64,000 nucleotides of DNA from Musa acuminata AAA Group (lineage: Eukaryota > Streptophyta > Magnoliopsida > Zingiberales > Musaceae). How positions within the stretch are numbered: the stretch's first letter is position 1; every line of letters starts with the position of its first letter. The notes under the pieces were generated by a model, which saw only the letters and a program-made list of their open reading frames with translations, was not told where the DNA came from and made no database searches. The stretch lies in contig NC_088340.1 of NCBI RefSeq assembly GCF_036884655.1, positions 24,232,501-24,296,500 of the forward strand. The letters are read 5' to 3'. A program made the translations under genes and the position numbers. This document shows positions 21,115 to 32,999 of this stretch, piece by piece.

Positions 21115-22438
21115 AGTATATGTCTCCAAATCTATGATGTTAAGATCTCTCTTTTGTTGTTAGGTTAAAGGCATGTATAGGTTGAGAGAATTGATGGTCG
21201 AAAGGGTTGGTGGATCGGTGGATGTAGGCTACGATTTAGGCTTGTTTTGTGGCAGTTTTGGGTGCAGTTTGAGGGTGTGGTTTAGTAGAGTTTTAGGGCT
21301 GTGGATGAAAGTTTTAGATTTGTGGTAGATGGCAGCAAAGGTTTGATAGAAATCAGTGGAAGTTGCAGCAAGTATGTGCTGTCTTGTAAGAGTAGAATTG
21401 TCGTCGAAGAAACAATGGTTTCTCGATGTAATTTCTACCAAAAACTTTAAGAGAATTGAGGAGAGAATTGATAGCAAAATCACAGATTATATAACAGCAA
21501 GGATGTCTAATTTAATCAAGAGAATTTTGGCAGTATAACAGCAAGAAAATTGGTGCAAGTTGCGATAGCAGAATTGTCGTCGAAAAATTTCAGCGGGTTA
21601 CGATGAAAATTTGCAGCAACACAAAATCATTTTTAGAGATAAATTCCTTAATATATCAATCTTAGATGGAAGCCAAGATGATCTATGAAGTGTATAAGAA
21701 ATTTCATTCAAAAAAGATTGCAAATAGATGGGTTAAGGCAACAATATGCCACTGAAATTTTCTGCAGCACATATTTTTAAGTATAACAGATTGGACGTAA
21801 AAGATCAATGGTTTATATTGAGAATTTTTTGATGAAACTAAAGGGAAATCCACTATTAGGAAGTGTCAAAGCTATTATAAAAATTTTGTAGAGATTTGGA
21901 TAGAAACAATATGATATCAAGATCAAACAAATAGTGCTATGCGGCTGAAATTTTACCGTACAAATTTTCAAGTATAGCAGATTAGACATAAAAGATCAAT
22001 GATTTATATTGAGAATTTTTTGAAAAAACCAAAGGGAAATCTGATGTTAGGAAGTTTCAAAGATGTCATAAAAATTTCATAGAAATTTGGATAGAAAAAG
22101 CACAGTAGTAAGATCAAACAGATGGTGCTATGCGGCTGGAATTATGCAATGTATCTTTCGTCATAGAGATGAAAACTTTGTGACGAAAGGTTTATGCAGC
22201 AATATAGGAACAGTTTTTTTTTTTTGGATTTTTGAATAAGGATAACTAAATTGCAGCAGCAGTAAGGTAGGAAACTAGAACCTATTGCAATTCACGGGGA
22301 GATCAAAGGATGATCCGCGGTGGTGGAGATAATGACGGAATTCGGCGACGATCTTTTAAGCAATTGTGGGAATTGCTTTGGGCGGTTGTGGAGGGCTGAT
22401 GGATGGCAGTGGAAGGGCGGCGAGATGCCAAGAACGTT
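21115..22438 (-). other. R3 leader with two 191-bp repeats
   Basis: Non-coding. Minus-strand repeat units start at about 22121 and 21930 and end near 21745. Confidence 0.85.
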
Positions 22439-22452
22439 GCTTTCATACCAGG
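22439..22452 (-). promoter_or_regulatory. R3 primer-binding site (mutated)
   Basis: Complement of gctttcataccagg, matching the consensus PBS at most positions. The LTR start next to it has lost its TG (reads as ...CT at the minus-strand end). Confidence 0.75.
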
Positions 22453-22888
22453 AGTTAGAACCCTTGCAGATTCTAAACTTGGGGTTGATCTCTTTAGGGG
22501 ATCGGCCTCCTTGGAACTCTATAGGGGTTCCTCCCTCCAAGTTGCTGCTCAAAGGCTGCAGAAAAGATTTATCTATTGCTTATGAAAAGAGGTGGAATAC
22601 ATGACTATTTATAGGGCTTCTAAACCCTAACTCCTAATAGGACTCTTACTTAAGACTCCTACTTCTAGTTAACTCATAATAGGACTCCTACTCAAGACTC
22701 CTACTTCTAACCAACTCCAAATAGGACTCCTACTCTAGACTCCTATTCCTTTACAACTCCTTATTCTTCTCTAAGAAATAACCTCCTAACCCTAGCCAGC
22801 CACTTCACCTCTTTAATAGGGGTCGGCTTAGGTAGGTTTTACATGAATGTCCCTCTCAATTAGGACTCTCCTAGCTAGAGTCCTAACA
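22453..22888 (-). repeat. R3 5' LTR (436 bp)
   Basis: Aligns end to end with 17570-18005, with roughly 15 differences by eye. It also has three 42-bp units, and the TATA complement at 22605-22613. Confidence 0.95.
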
Positions 22889-24852
22889 TGTTGCTTAACT
22901 ACTTATAACTTTCTACTATGAACTCAGATTCATACAAAGTATGATTTATTTGAAGCTAGACTCAAAATGCTTTCTGTATATACCTGATTTGAAAATTTTG
23001 GAGTACAATTGCCAACTGAAACATCTGCTTTCATCGACCCTATGGATTCAGTAAAATAGAGCTAATATTTTCAGACCTTTCACTATGAAATTATCTGTTA
23101 CTCCCTGTTGTATATTCCAATTCTTATAAAACTTGATTTGCCTAAAATTAGATTGAAAAAGCTTTCTATTGACACCTATTTTGTATAAATTAGAGTATAA
23201 TTGGTTATCCAAATAGTTTATACAATGTTCCTATCAAATTCTGCCAGAATCGAGCTTTGGTCGATTTCGGCTTTTCTTGTTTCTTCTCTTTGGAAATCGA
23301 TTTCGGCAAAAACTCTTTCTTCAGTTAAGCTTTACATTATTACCTTAAATTTCTATATACTTTTGTCCTTTATTTATTTGTACATCAGCAGCTATCATCT
23401 AAAGTTCATGTTTGCATTGTAATGATTCGGCACATGCATCCCATTATTCCGCATTTGCTTTCGATATGTGCCTCTTCCAGTTTCATTTCTTTAGACATTG
23501 AATTCATCTAACTTTTTTATTTCAATTGAGCTATATATGATTTCTTGAAATCCTTATATGCTCTTACTTTGATTTTCTTTCAAATTTGAATACATTTGTG
23601 AAAGATTATGTTTGTATCGTATTGACTCGAAAGGCATATGTACATTTCATTGTTCCGCATGTGCTTCCGATATATGCTAATTTCATTATTCATACTGTCC
23701 CTTTATACTATGGTGTTTATGGGATAAATTTGAACCTTTGCCAGAAATGGTAAAGGGAGTTATGCTTAGAGCCCGTGATGCTCTACCGGCCCCCTATGAC
23801 TTCACTCAGAAGTGGGTGGATGGAGCTCCCAGACGTGGGAGACTTATGTTTGATGGTCATTTAGAAATGGATGGATCATATTATGTTATGATCCCACTTC
23901 ACCTTCTATTTGTTTGATATGATATCCAAAGCTTTGGCTATGTTTCTATGCATGCTTTAGATAAGAATGAAATGAATGCATCGTCATGTGACATTTGAGT
24001 TTCTATTTATATTTTATTCTTTGATATGTTTCCGAAATGTTATAAGTCTTTGTTATACCTTGAAATTACCATATGCCATGGATATGCTCCTTATGTCAAT
24101 GATATGCTCCAATTACCTTTCCTCGATTATATGAACAAAACATGCTTTGAATGAAATGACATCGTAATTCTGCATTCAAACAACACATGCTTCTGTTTCA
24201 TCTTATATCTCTGCGTTGTATTTTTGATATCTTATTTGTTTGAAAAACTATCCTCTTTGCTATGGATATGTTAGTCGCTTGCTAAGCTTTATATGCTCAC
24301 CCCGTTAATGTATAAATTTTTCGGGATAGCTTATCGCTCACTATAATATGTAGTTTGGGTTGAGGCAGAGGGAAGCTAGAAGATTTTGGGGCAAATCTTT
24401 CGTACTTGATATGTTGATGTTGTATAAGTTCCTTTTGTGTGTATCAATGACAAATCTAGATTGATATATCCTGTAAATATTTGAAAAGTACCTCTCATGT
24501 TAGGATTTTGGGAATGTTAAGTTAAAATTATGTAATGAATGATATAAACATGTGGTACATGTTGGTTTTGTAATTGTATAGATTCTTACAACTATGGACT
24601 TATGATGTGGTTATGGTTTAGTTAAGTTGCATTTGGATTTTAAGAATCATCTAGTGACATGATGTATGATTATAAACTGCACAGGTTTTGTGAATTACGG
24701 ATTGTAGAGGTGAATGACTTGAATATTTTTCTTAGTGACCTTAAATGTGTGATTGGATTCTGGATTGTTTGTTGAATTATAATATTATCAATTTTGAGTT
24801 AGGTTCACACCTCCTGAGTGAAAATTAAATTCAGAGGGGGTGTGACAGGTAC

Positions 24853-25312
24853 CGCCCCTGTTAGGCGACGGTACTACCGGTAGTTATTGCTGCCAACGGT
24901 GGTACCGCCCTTGTCAGGCGGTGGTACCGTCAGAGCTCGGTCTTCGAGCATTATCAGGCGGTAGTACTACCTAGACTGAGCAGTAGTACCGCCTAGTGCC
25001 CGATGACAAGTGGTAGTACCGTTCAGTAATGGCGGTGGTACTGCCAGGACCCCAGAAATCCGGGAATGGACACTTTTAGGCTCCATTTTCAACTCATTGG
25101 GGCCTATAAAAACCCTACCCTTTCCTGCATGAAAGGGCAACGAAAACTTGACATTATCTTGAGTCTTTGAGGCCTTAAAAGTGTTGTAAAAGCTAGAGTT
25201 CTCCTCTTTCTTTCTTCTAAGTGTTGAGATCATTCAAGAGAGGAGTGAAACTTCTAAGGGTTGTCTCCTAAGCCCGTCAAAAGGAGAAAATATGTAAAAG
25301 GGTAGTTGGCCT
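24853..25312 (+). repeat. S1 3' LTR, second part, truncated
   Basis: Resumes in the palindrome array after T2, passes the TATA-like region (25104-25111) and stops in the module that lies at 7770 in the 5' LTR. The last about 450 bp of the LTR, including its end, are missing; R1 RNase H sequence follows directly. Confidence 0.88.
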
Positions 25313-25808
25313 CCACTACCTTCGACAAACTTAAGGCAGTCATGACGACGATGCCCATGCTAGCGCTACCAGATTTCGACCGACCCTTCATCGTTGAGGC
25401 TGATGCATCTAGAGTCAGAATTGGAGATGTTCTTATGCAAGATGTCGACCACTCACATACACTAGCAAGGCATTGTCTCCCTCCCATCAAAACATGTCAA
25501 CATATGATAAGGAGATGCTCGCCATTGTGCACGCAGCAACGAGGTGGAGATCATACTTGATTGGGCGATGCTTTCAAATCAAGATCGACCATAAAAGCCT
25601 AAAATATTTCTTGGAGCAGAAGATATCTTTCCCCAAGCAGCAAAAGTGGGTAACAAAGCTTCTTGGATATGATTATGAAATAACTTACAAAAAGGCGAAA
25701 GAGAATGTTGTTGCAGATGCGCTTTCACGGCTACCCAAGCAAGCTGAATTTTTGGCCATTTCACTTTCGATTGGTGACTTCCTTAAGGATATTAAGAGGG
25801 AATGGTAG
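25313..25808 (+). pseudogene. pol: R1 RNase H remnant
   Basis: Continuation of R1 pol after S1. Blocks LALPDFDRPFIVEADAS, then a frameshift near 25460, then YDKEMLAIVHAATRW, DHKSLKYFLE, QQKWVTKLLGYDYEIT and ENVVADALSRLPKQ. Stop at 25806-25808. Better preserved than the 5' half. Confidence 0.9.
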
Positions 25809-26279
25809 GAAGATCCGAAGACTAGTAAGATTATAAAAAAATTGGAGGAAGCACCAAGCTCCGTGGCTCATTACAATTGGGACTCAAAAGAATTACGCTA
25901 TAAGGGATGCATTGTGCTTGTGACAAATTCTACTCTCATCTTCATGAGCAGATTTTAGATAAAGTTATTCCATACAGGGTACTAAATTGAAAGGAGTACG
26001 ACATATCACTCACAAAACGATGGCTAGACGAAAGTTATAAATAGGTGCTTGGAGATAGCCCAAAGCCACCCACAAAATATGACTACCCAAGGAGAACTCC
26101 AAACTAAACTAAGTGCCATTATTAATCGACGGATCGTGACTTGACGACGACGACCCACTACTGAAGTGCCAATACAGTGGGCGAACCTACCAATAGAAGA
26201 TGCCACTTGGGAGAACTATGACGACTTGAAGATCAAATTTCCAGAATTCATGAATCATCGACCTCGAGGACAAGGCTGA
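25809..26279 (+). pseudogene. pol: R1 integrase tail and chromodomain remnant
   Basis: After the RNase H linker the sequence jumps (near 25930-25945) to the late integrase core, then (near 26050) to the chromodomain (26145-26279: VPIQWANLPIEDATWENYDD, LKIKFPEF, stop tga 26277-26279). Both jumps match R3. The zinc domain, two catalytic Asp residues and integrase C-terminus are missing. Confidence 0.85.
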
Positions 26280-26282
26280 TTT

Positions 26283-26296
26283 GAAGAGGACAGGTC
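26283..26296 (+). promoter_or_regulatory. R1 polypurine tract
   Basis: GAAGAGGACAGGTC directly before the 3' LTR. Confidence 0.8.
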
Positions 26297-26690
26297 TGTT
26301 AAGACTCTAGCTAGAAGAGTCCTAATTGAGAGGGACATTCATGTAAAACCTACCTAAGCCAAGCCCTATTAAAGAGGTGAAGAGGTCGGCTAGGGTTAGG
26401 AGGTTGTTTCTTAGAGAAGAATTAGGAGTTATAAAGGTATAGGAGTCTTGAATAGGAGTCCTATTAGGAGTTGGTTAGAAGTAGGAGTCTTGAGTAGGAG
26501 TCCTATTAGAAGTTAGGGTTTAGAAGCCCTATAAATAGCCATGTATTCCTCCTCTTTTAATAAGCAATAGATGAATCTTTTCTATAGCCTTTGAGTAGTA
26601 ATTTGGAGGAAGGAACCCCTATAGAGTTCCAAGGAGGCCGATCTCCTAAAGAGATCAACCCCAAGCTTAGAATCTGTAAGGGTTCTAACA
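26297..26690 (+). repeat. R1 3' LTR (394 bp)
   Basis: Begins TGTTAAGACTCTAGC and ends TTCTAACA. Two 42-bp units; TATAAATA at 26530-26537. Pairs with 2914-3306. Confidence 0.92.
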
Positions 26691-27127
26691 ACAAGCTTTA
26701 AATGAAATGACATTGTAATTCTGCATTTGTTGAGTGGCTATCTACGAACTCTTATATCCCTGCGTTGTATTTGGTACCTTATTTGCTTTGAAACTATCCT
26801 TTTTCATCATTGATATATTAGTCGCTTGCTGAGTTCTATGTGCTCACCCCGTGCTATATAAATTTTTCAGGATAGCTTGTCGCTCGCTAGAATGTTAAAA
26901 TTGAGCTACGACAGTAGAAAGCTAGAAGACTTTGGGCAAACCTTTAGTGGATGATATATTTTTGTTGTATAAGTAGACTTGGTGTCTAATGGAATGTCGA
27001 TGGAAAATCTAAACTTATGAGTTTTGTAAATGTTTAAAGGACCTCTCATGTTAGAATTTTGGAGTGTTAAGTTAATTTGTGTAATGATATAAACATATGG
27101 TAAATATTGATTTTTATGATTGTATAG
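26691..27127 (+). repeat. T1 LTR, second part
   Basis: Picks up T1 exactly where 2913 left it (alignment with T2 near 24130-24580), including a GCTCACCCCG box and TATAAATTTTTC at 26858. It is cut at 27127 by minus-strand T3, with tatag (27123-27127) as the left flank. The remaining LTR end is not in this window. Confidence 0.85.
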
Positions 27128-30035
27128 TGTCATGCCCCCCGAATAATCATATTCAGGAGGTGTGACCCTGTCTAAAATCAATAATATTATAATTCATCAT
27201 CAATTCAATCCAGGATCCAATCTAACAATTTGAGGATACTAAGAATCATTCAAAATCAATATTCACAATTCATAAACTTGTACGTTACATAAATCATAAT
27301 CCACTTCACTCAGAGATTCACAAAATCCAAAGGCAACTCAACTAAACATCAAACACAACACAAATCCATAATCCTAGAAATATATACAATCATAAAAAAA
27401 TAATTATTTACCACGAGTTCTTATCCTTATATAACTTAAACTTATCATTCCATAAATATGAGCGGTCCTTTAAACTTTTACAACACATAAGTATCGACAT
27501 ATCCTTAATATTACATCAGAAGTAAAGTATACTATATAACAAAAACCTATCATCCAACAAAGACTAGCTCAAAAATCTTCTAGCTTTTCACTGTTTCAAC
27601 CCAATTCTAGCTTTTTAGTGCGTGACAAGCTACCCTGAAAAATTTATATAGCAACGGGGTGAGGATAAAGAGCTTAGCAAGCGATTAACATATCCATGGC
27701 GATAGGAGAAGTTCAAGCAGGCTTAGTATCAAGATAACAAAAGCAGAAATACAAGCATTCATTTGGAATCATCTCATTTGATATAAAAAATCACAAAGGG
27801 TTACCTCATTCGAAAATATGTGTTAGACATAACAATAGGAGAAAGGAAATTGGAGCATTTCATTGGCAAAAGAAGCATTTAGGTGGCATGTATCAAATGG
27901 CACATGAAGCATTTAGGTGCATATCAAAGGTGTAGAGTGTTTGGGAACATAATAATGACATACGAAACACTTCAAAGTATAACAAGTGAACCGAATAATA
28001 AACACAAGCTTGTATGTCATTTTTGATGTAGCATGCATTCCATTTTTATCCAAAGCATAAATATAAACTCATAAGCAAAGCTTTGGATATCATATCAAAA
28101 CCATAGAGGGCACTATGAGACAACATACATAATGTGATTCATCCATTTTTGGATGACGACCAAGCATAAGTCTCCCACGTTTGGAAGCTCCATCCACCCA
28201 CGTCTGAGTGAAATCAATGGGGGCCGGCAAAGCATCGTGGGCTCTATGCATAACTCCTTTTACCATTTCTGACAAAGGTTCATAATATCCCATAAGACAC
28301 CAGAGTACAAAAGGATAGTATAACAAGAATATTGGCATATATCAGAAGCACATGCGGAACAACGAAGATATGCATATGCCTTTATCAAATAAGGAAATGC
28401 AAACAAAGAATTACATAATAAATTTTAGACATACAATAATTTTAGGATGAATAATACAAGAATTTCAAAGGACTAATATAAAACTCAATTGAAGAAGAAT
28501 TTAGCAGAAATTAAATTTCCAATAGAATGAAAATTGAATAGGCAAAACCCAACAAAGTTTTTAATTATGATAGAATTTGAATGGTACATTTCCTGAATTG
28601 TTTGAGTGACAAAGCATTGTATCAATCTATTTTTAGATGAACTAAAAACAGGAAGTTACAACAAATAGAGTAAAGGAAGGTCAGAATTGATCATCGTTGT
28701 TTTGCAGAATTCATAGAATCAATTTAAATAGATGTTTTATAAGGAAAACATACTTCAAATTTCTAAATTATATGTCAAAAGAAAGATATGTGAATTAATT
28801 TCTAAAGAACCAAGTTTTGCATAATTCAGAGAGTTACGAGCAATTTAGTAACAAAAGACTAGAATTGATCATCGCTATTTTGCAGAATTGATAAAATCAA
28901 TTTAAACTAATGTTTTAGAAGGCAAACATACTTTACAATTTCCAAATTAGGTGTCAAAAGAAAGATATGTGAATCTAATTTCCAAAGAACTAAGTTTTGC
29001 ATAATTCAGAATTTTCACTAGAGAGTTATGAGCAATTTAGTAACAGAATGTCAAAATTGATCATCTCTGTTTTGCAGAATTGATAGAATCAATTTAAACA
29101 GATGTTTCAGAAGGCAAATATACTTCAAAATTTTCAAATTATCAAACGAAAGATACGCGAATCTAGTTTCCAAAGAACTAAGTTTTACATAATTCAGAAT
29201 TGTCACTAGAGAGTTATGAGCAATTTAGTAACGGAAGGTCAGAATTCATAGTATCTATTTTACCAAATACATAAGGTCTTTTCATTTATATGTTTGATAG
29301 GTAAATTTACTCCAAATCTTTTAATATTTATGTCAAATGAAAGCTCTATAAGTCTTATTTTGTATGAAAGAGGTTTTTCCTTAATCCGAATTTGGTGCAA
29401 AAAGTTCTGGCCATACGAGTACTGAAAGGTCAAAATCTGAAAAATTTCAGATTCAACATTTGATACATAAACGGCATAGATATCTTACATGCAGCCACAA
29501 TCTCCCAATTTTCTCAAAATCAAGGTGAAAACAAGGATTAAAATTTATCTTTAGGATGGGTTAGAATATTTGCCTTAAAAAGTTTTGATTTCCAAATGTG
29601 GGGGATTTGATGTAAAGCCTTAAGCCAAGATAAAACTTCTTCTTCAATTCTTTCTCTTTCTCTTCTCCTTCAATTCCTTCTCCTCTTCTCAAGTTATGTT
29701 GGCTGTAAAGTTTCCCTCAATTGTGCCTTAAATTACTTAGGTTTGGCTCATGCTAAATTCTGAGGTGGCAAGCATGCATGGAGGTTTAGGTGTCATCTTT
29801 AGAATAAATGTAAGTGGATCATCCTTGCTAATGACACATCTCCTCCATTTTATTTTATTTTATTTTTTTTAGTGTGAATCTTTCACAAATCACCTTTAAT
29901 TAATGAGATTCACATTTTGGTCCCTCACAATATTTTTAATATATAAAAAATATTTAGTGCTAAAGAATTATTTAAAAAATCCTTATATTTACAAATAAGT
30001 CCTTATAAATTTTCAAGAAAATGAGGGATGTTACA
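27128..30035 (-). repeat. T3 3' LTR (2908 bp)
   Basis: Plus-strand view begins TGTCATGCCCCCC and ends GGGATGTTACA. It contains about 190-bp repeats (four units). A reverse block at 28090-28340 matches the GCTCTACCGG region of T1 and T2. No gene. Confidence 0.92.
28676..29400 (-). repeat. About 190-bp tandem repeats in T3 3' LTR, four units
   Basis: Units marked by GTCAGAATTGATCATC-like starts at about 28680, 28858, 29048 and 29238. The partner LTR has five (36184-37140). Confidence 0.85.
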
Positions 30036-30050
30036 CTCTCCCATCCTTAA
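30036..30050 (-). promoter_or_regulatory. T3 polypurine tract
   Basis: Minus strand reads AAGGATGGGAGAG directly before the 3' LTR. Confidence 0.8.
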
Positions 30051-30058
30051 AAGAAAAT

Positions 30059-30586
30059 TTAGTCCTCTAAATTTGTCATACTTCTTTCGGTAAAAAGATG
30101 AGGGTAAGCTTTCTTTATTTCTTCCTCTAGCTCCCAGGTTATTTCATTTGTTGGATGATGCTTCCAAATTACTTTAACTAGAGTAATGATTCTATTTCTT
30201 AAGATCTTCTCATTTTTATCAATAATCCAAAAGGGCTCTTCCTTGTAAAACAAATCTTTCTCAATCACAATCGGCTCATATTCAATGACATGAGAGGGAT
30301 CAGGTATATGCTTTCTAAGCATTGATATATGAAATATATCATGGATATGACACATCGATGGTAGGAAGACAATCTTGTATGTGACAGAGTCAATTCTTTC
30401 AAGGATCTCAAAAGGTCCAATGAACCTTGGGTTTAACTTTCCTTTCTTTCCAAATCTTACAACGCCTTTGAAATGGGAGACCTTTAGGAATACAAAACCC
30501 CCTACTTGGAACTCGATATCTCATCTTTTGTTATCAACATAGCTCTTTTGCTGACTCTGAGCAGCCTTTAGCCTTTTTATGATAAC
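30059..30586 (-). pseudogene. pol: T3 integrase C-terminus and chromodomain
   Basis: From 30586 down: AAQSQQKSY, VFLKVS, GVVRFGKKGKLNPRFIGPFE of the integrase C-terminal domain, with stops; then an open 98-codon frame with CHIHDIFHISMLRKHIPDPS, a chromodomain core (VKVIWKHH, EITWELEEEI, AYPHLF) and the terminal stop at 30059-30061. Chromodomains bind methylated histone H3 and steer insertion to heterochromatin (known of the family). Confidence 0.9.
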
Positions 30587-31426
30587 CTAAATCTTTTTAG
30601 TAGTCTCTTGTACTTTATCTGGTGCTAACAACTTTCTATCACCAATTTCCTCCCAACATATAGGCGTTCTGCACTTTTCCCCATACAATGCTTCATAAAG
30701 AGCCATTTGAATACTCGAATGGTAACTATTATTGTAAGTGAACTCAATAAGAGAAATATCTTTATCCCATTCACCTCTCCAATCCATAACATAGGCTCTA
30801 AGCAAATCCTCAAGTACTTGAATTGTTCTTTCAGATTGACCATCAGTTTGAGGGTGATAGGCAGTGCTAAACTTTACTTTGGTGCCCATAGAATCTTGTA
30901 ATCTCCTCCACAATCTAGAAAGAAATATGGAGTCTCTATCTGAGATGATCTCTTTCGGGACACAATGAAGTCTCACTATTTCATCAACATACAAATCTGC
31001 AAGCCTATCAAGAGAATAAGTCATATTGATTGGTAAGAAATGTGCAGACTTAGTTAACCAATCAACAATGACCCAAATAGCATCATGCTTTCTAGAGGTT
31101 CTGGGTAGTTCTGAAACAAAGTCCATAGTAATGCATTCCCAATTCTATTTAGGAATATCTAAGTGTTGTAACAAACCTCCAGGTCTTTGGTATTCTGTAT
31201 TAATTTGCTGACATGTCAAACACCTTAAAATATATATTGCAATCTCCTTCTTCATGTCTTTCCACCAATAATGACTTTGGAGATCTTTATACATTTTCGT
31301 ACTACCAGGATGCATGGTATACTTTAAATTATGACCTTCATTCAAAATCTGGTTCTTGATATCTGGGTCATTTGGAACACATATTCTATCCCTAAATCTC
31401 AATAGGCCATCATCTAAAATTTAAAA
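30587..31426 (-). pseudogene. pol: T3 integrase
   Basis: The zinc domain lies in 31145-31402 (H at EGHNLKYTMHPG, C at CLTCQQ). One stop near 31145 precedes the core (31126-30587): MDFVSELP (first D), IISDRDSIF (second D), HPQTDGQSERTIQVLEDLLR (E). All three catalytic residues are visible. Stop at 30587-30589. Confidence 0.92.
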
Positions 31427-32850
31427 ATTCAACTTCAATCCCTTTTCAACTTCATTCCTCAAGTATATTAAATGTGGATCTCGTAGTTGTCCTTCTTTAA
31501 TTTGTTAAATGAGATCAGTTATCACCTGGATAGAGGCCATCAACATTATTGAGTCTTGCCCTTTCCTCATTACATTCGAATCATAATTTCTTTCTACTAA
31601 CTTCCATTGTTTCACAACCAGACTAGCCATAAAACTTATAGATTTTCTACTAAGTGCATCAGCTACAACATTGACTTTACCTGGGTGATAACGGATGGTA
31701 CAATTATAATCCTTTAGAAGTTCTATCCATCTTCGCTACCTCATATTTAACTCCTTCTGTGTAAAAATATACTTTAAACTCTTGTGATCAGTAAAGATAT
31801 CAAATGTCCGCCCATACAAGTAATGTCTCCAAATCTTTAGAGCAAAGATGATTGTTGCCAATTCCAAATCATGAGTCGAATAATTCAATTCATAATTCTT
31901 TAGCTACCTTGAAGCATAAGCAATTACTTTCCCTTCTTGCATCAAAATACATCCAAGGTCCTTTCTTGAAGCATCAATATAAACTACAAATCCTTCTTTA
32001 CCACTTATAATAGTGAGAATAGGGGTACTAGTCAATCTTCTTTTTAATTCTTGGAAACTTTGCTCACAATCACCACTCCATTCAAATTTCACATTCTTTT
32101 GAATCAGTTTGGTGAGGGGATGAGCAATTTGAGAAAATCCCTCCACAAATCTCTTGTAATAACCTGCCATGCCCAAGAAAATTCTAACTTCTGTTACATT
32201 TGTTGGCACTTCCCAATTAACTACTGCTTCCACTTTCTTTGGATCAACATATATACTCTTTCTTGAAATCACGTGGCCTAAGAAAGTAATTTCCTTCAAC
32301 CAAAATTCATATTTGCTGAACTTTGCATACAGCTTCTTTTCTCTTAGTATAGATAATACATCTCTCAAGTGTTTATCATGCTCTTGATTACTCCTTGAAT
32401 ATACTAATATGTCATTAATGAATACAATTACATAATCATCTAAGAGTGGCTGAAATATTCTATTCATCAGTTCCATAAAAGCTGCAGGAGCATTAGTCAA
32501 GCCAAAAGGCATTACTAAAAATTCCTAGTGACCATATCGAGTTCTAAAGGTTGTTTTTGGAATATCCTGCTTCTTGACCTTCAACTGATAGTAATCTTAT
32601 CTTAGATCAATCTTGGAGAATACTTGTGCACCCTGCAATTGATCAAACAAGTCATCAATCCTGGGTAAGGGATACTTGTTTTTGATGGTCACCTGATTCA
32701 ACTGTTTATAATCAATACAAAGCCTCAATGTCATATCCTTCTTCTTAACTAATAGCACTAGAGCACCCCACGGTGAGATGCTAGGTCGAATGAAACCCTT
32801 ATCTAACAACTCTTGTATTTACTTCTTCAATTTTTCGAGCTCGAGTGGTG
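31427..32850 (-). pseudogene. pol: T3 reverse transcriptase and RNase H
   Basis: [62 protein letters not shown], then [17 protein letters not shown] and the active site FINDILVYS, where the family has DD, so the first Asp has become Asn. RNase [21 protein letters not shown], then DHKSLKY. Stops at 31904 and near 32590 break the frame. Segment 31427-31900 is the RNase H end and linker, in pieces. Confidence 0.9.
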
Positions 32851-32999
32851 CCATTCTGTAGGGAGGCTTAGATATTGGGGCTGTCCCAAGGACTAAATCA
32901 ATAACAAACTCACCTTCCCTATCTGGAGGTAGTCCAAGCAAATCCTCTAGGAATACATCAGGGAACTCTTTAGCCACAAAAATTTCATTTAGGTGAGTT

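Larger units (their letters stand above)
17570..22888 (-). mobile_element. R3: Reina-like element, complete ends, internally deleted
   Basis: 5319 bp with 436-bp LTRs at both ends, PBS, PPT and a perfect TSD. From right to left it carries gag, protease, RT, RNase H, an integrase tail and a chromodomain. RT lacks its catalytic core and integrase lacks the zinc and first catalytic part, with junctions identical to R1. Its frames are the best preserved of the Reina copies (252 codons open across the RT deletion), and the LTRs differ by only a few percent by eye, so it moved after the deletions arose. Confidence 0.93.
16890..24847 (+). mobile_element. T2: Tekay/Del-like solo LTR, split by R3
   Basis: Begins TGTAACATCCCCC and ends GGGGGTGTGACA with a perfect TSD. 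Its own DNA is 16890-17569 and 22894-24847, about 2.63 kb, in the size range of the T3 LTRs. No PBS, gene or second LTR is present, so it is a solo LTR. Near 24312 it has TATAAATTTTTC after a GCTCACCCC block shared with T1 and T3, a possible promoter. The stretch 22894-24847 holds no gene. Confidence 0.92.
6759..25312 (+). mobile_element. S1: SIRE/Maximus-like Ty1/copia element, split and truncated
   Basis: 5' LTR 6759-8232, PBS, first 23 codons of gag, then (after R2) integrase, RT and RNase H, a 3' non-coding region, PPT and a 3' LTR from 16329. Gene order integrase-RT-RNase H shows copia; long LTRs, GGGGGAGATTG PPT and a large 3' spacer fit the SIRE/Maximus clade. Gag, protease and the right end are lost: the 3' LTR stops at 25312 inside the module seen at 7770 of the 5' LTR, directly against R1 pol. 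It is the only copia here with pol and is a plausible relative of the enzyme source for S2-S4. Confidence 0.88.
2914..26690 (+). mobile_element. R1: Reina-like Ty3/gypsy element, defective, split by S1
   Basis: LTRs of 393 bp (2914-3306) and 394 bp (26297-26690), a PBS, gag-pol remnants, a chromodomain and a PPT make up the element. The copia S1 (6759-25312) splits it, so its own DNA is 2914-6758 plus 25313-26690, about 5.2 kb. Compact size, short LTRs and a C-terminal chromodomain fit the Reina clade of chromoviruses (inference; no tree was made). It shares RT and integrase deletions with R3, so it could not have made its own enzymes. About 60 bp of pol was lost at the S1 right junction together with the end of S1. 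Confidence 0.85.
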
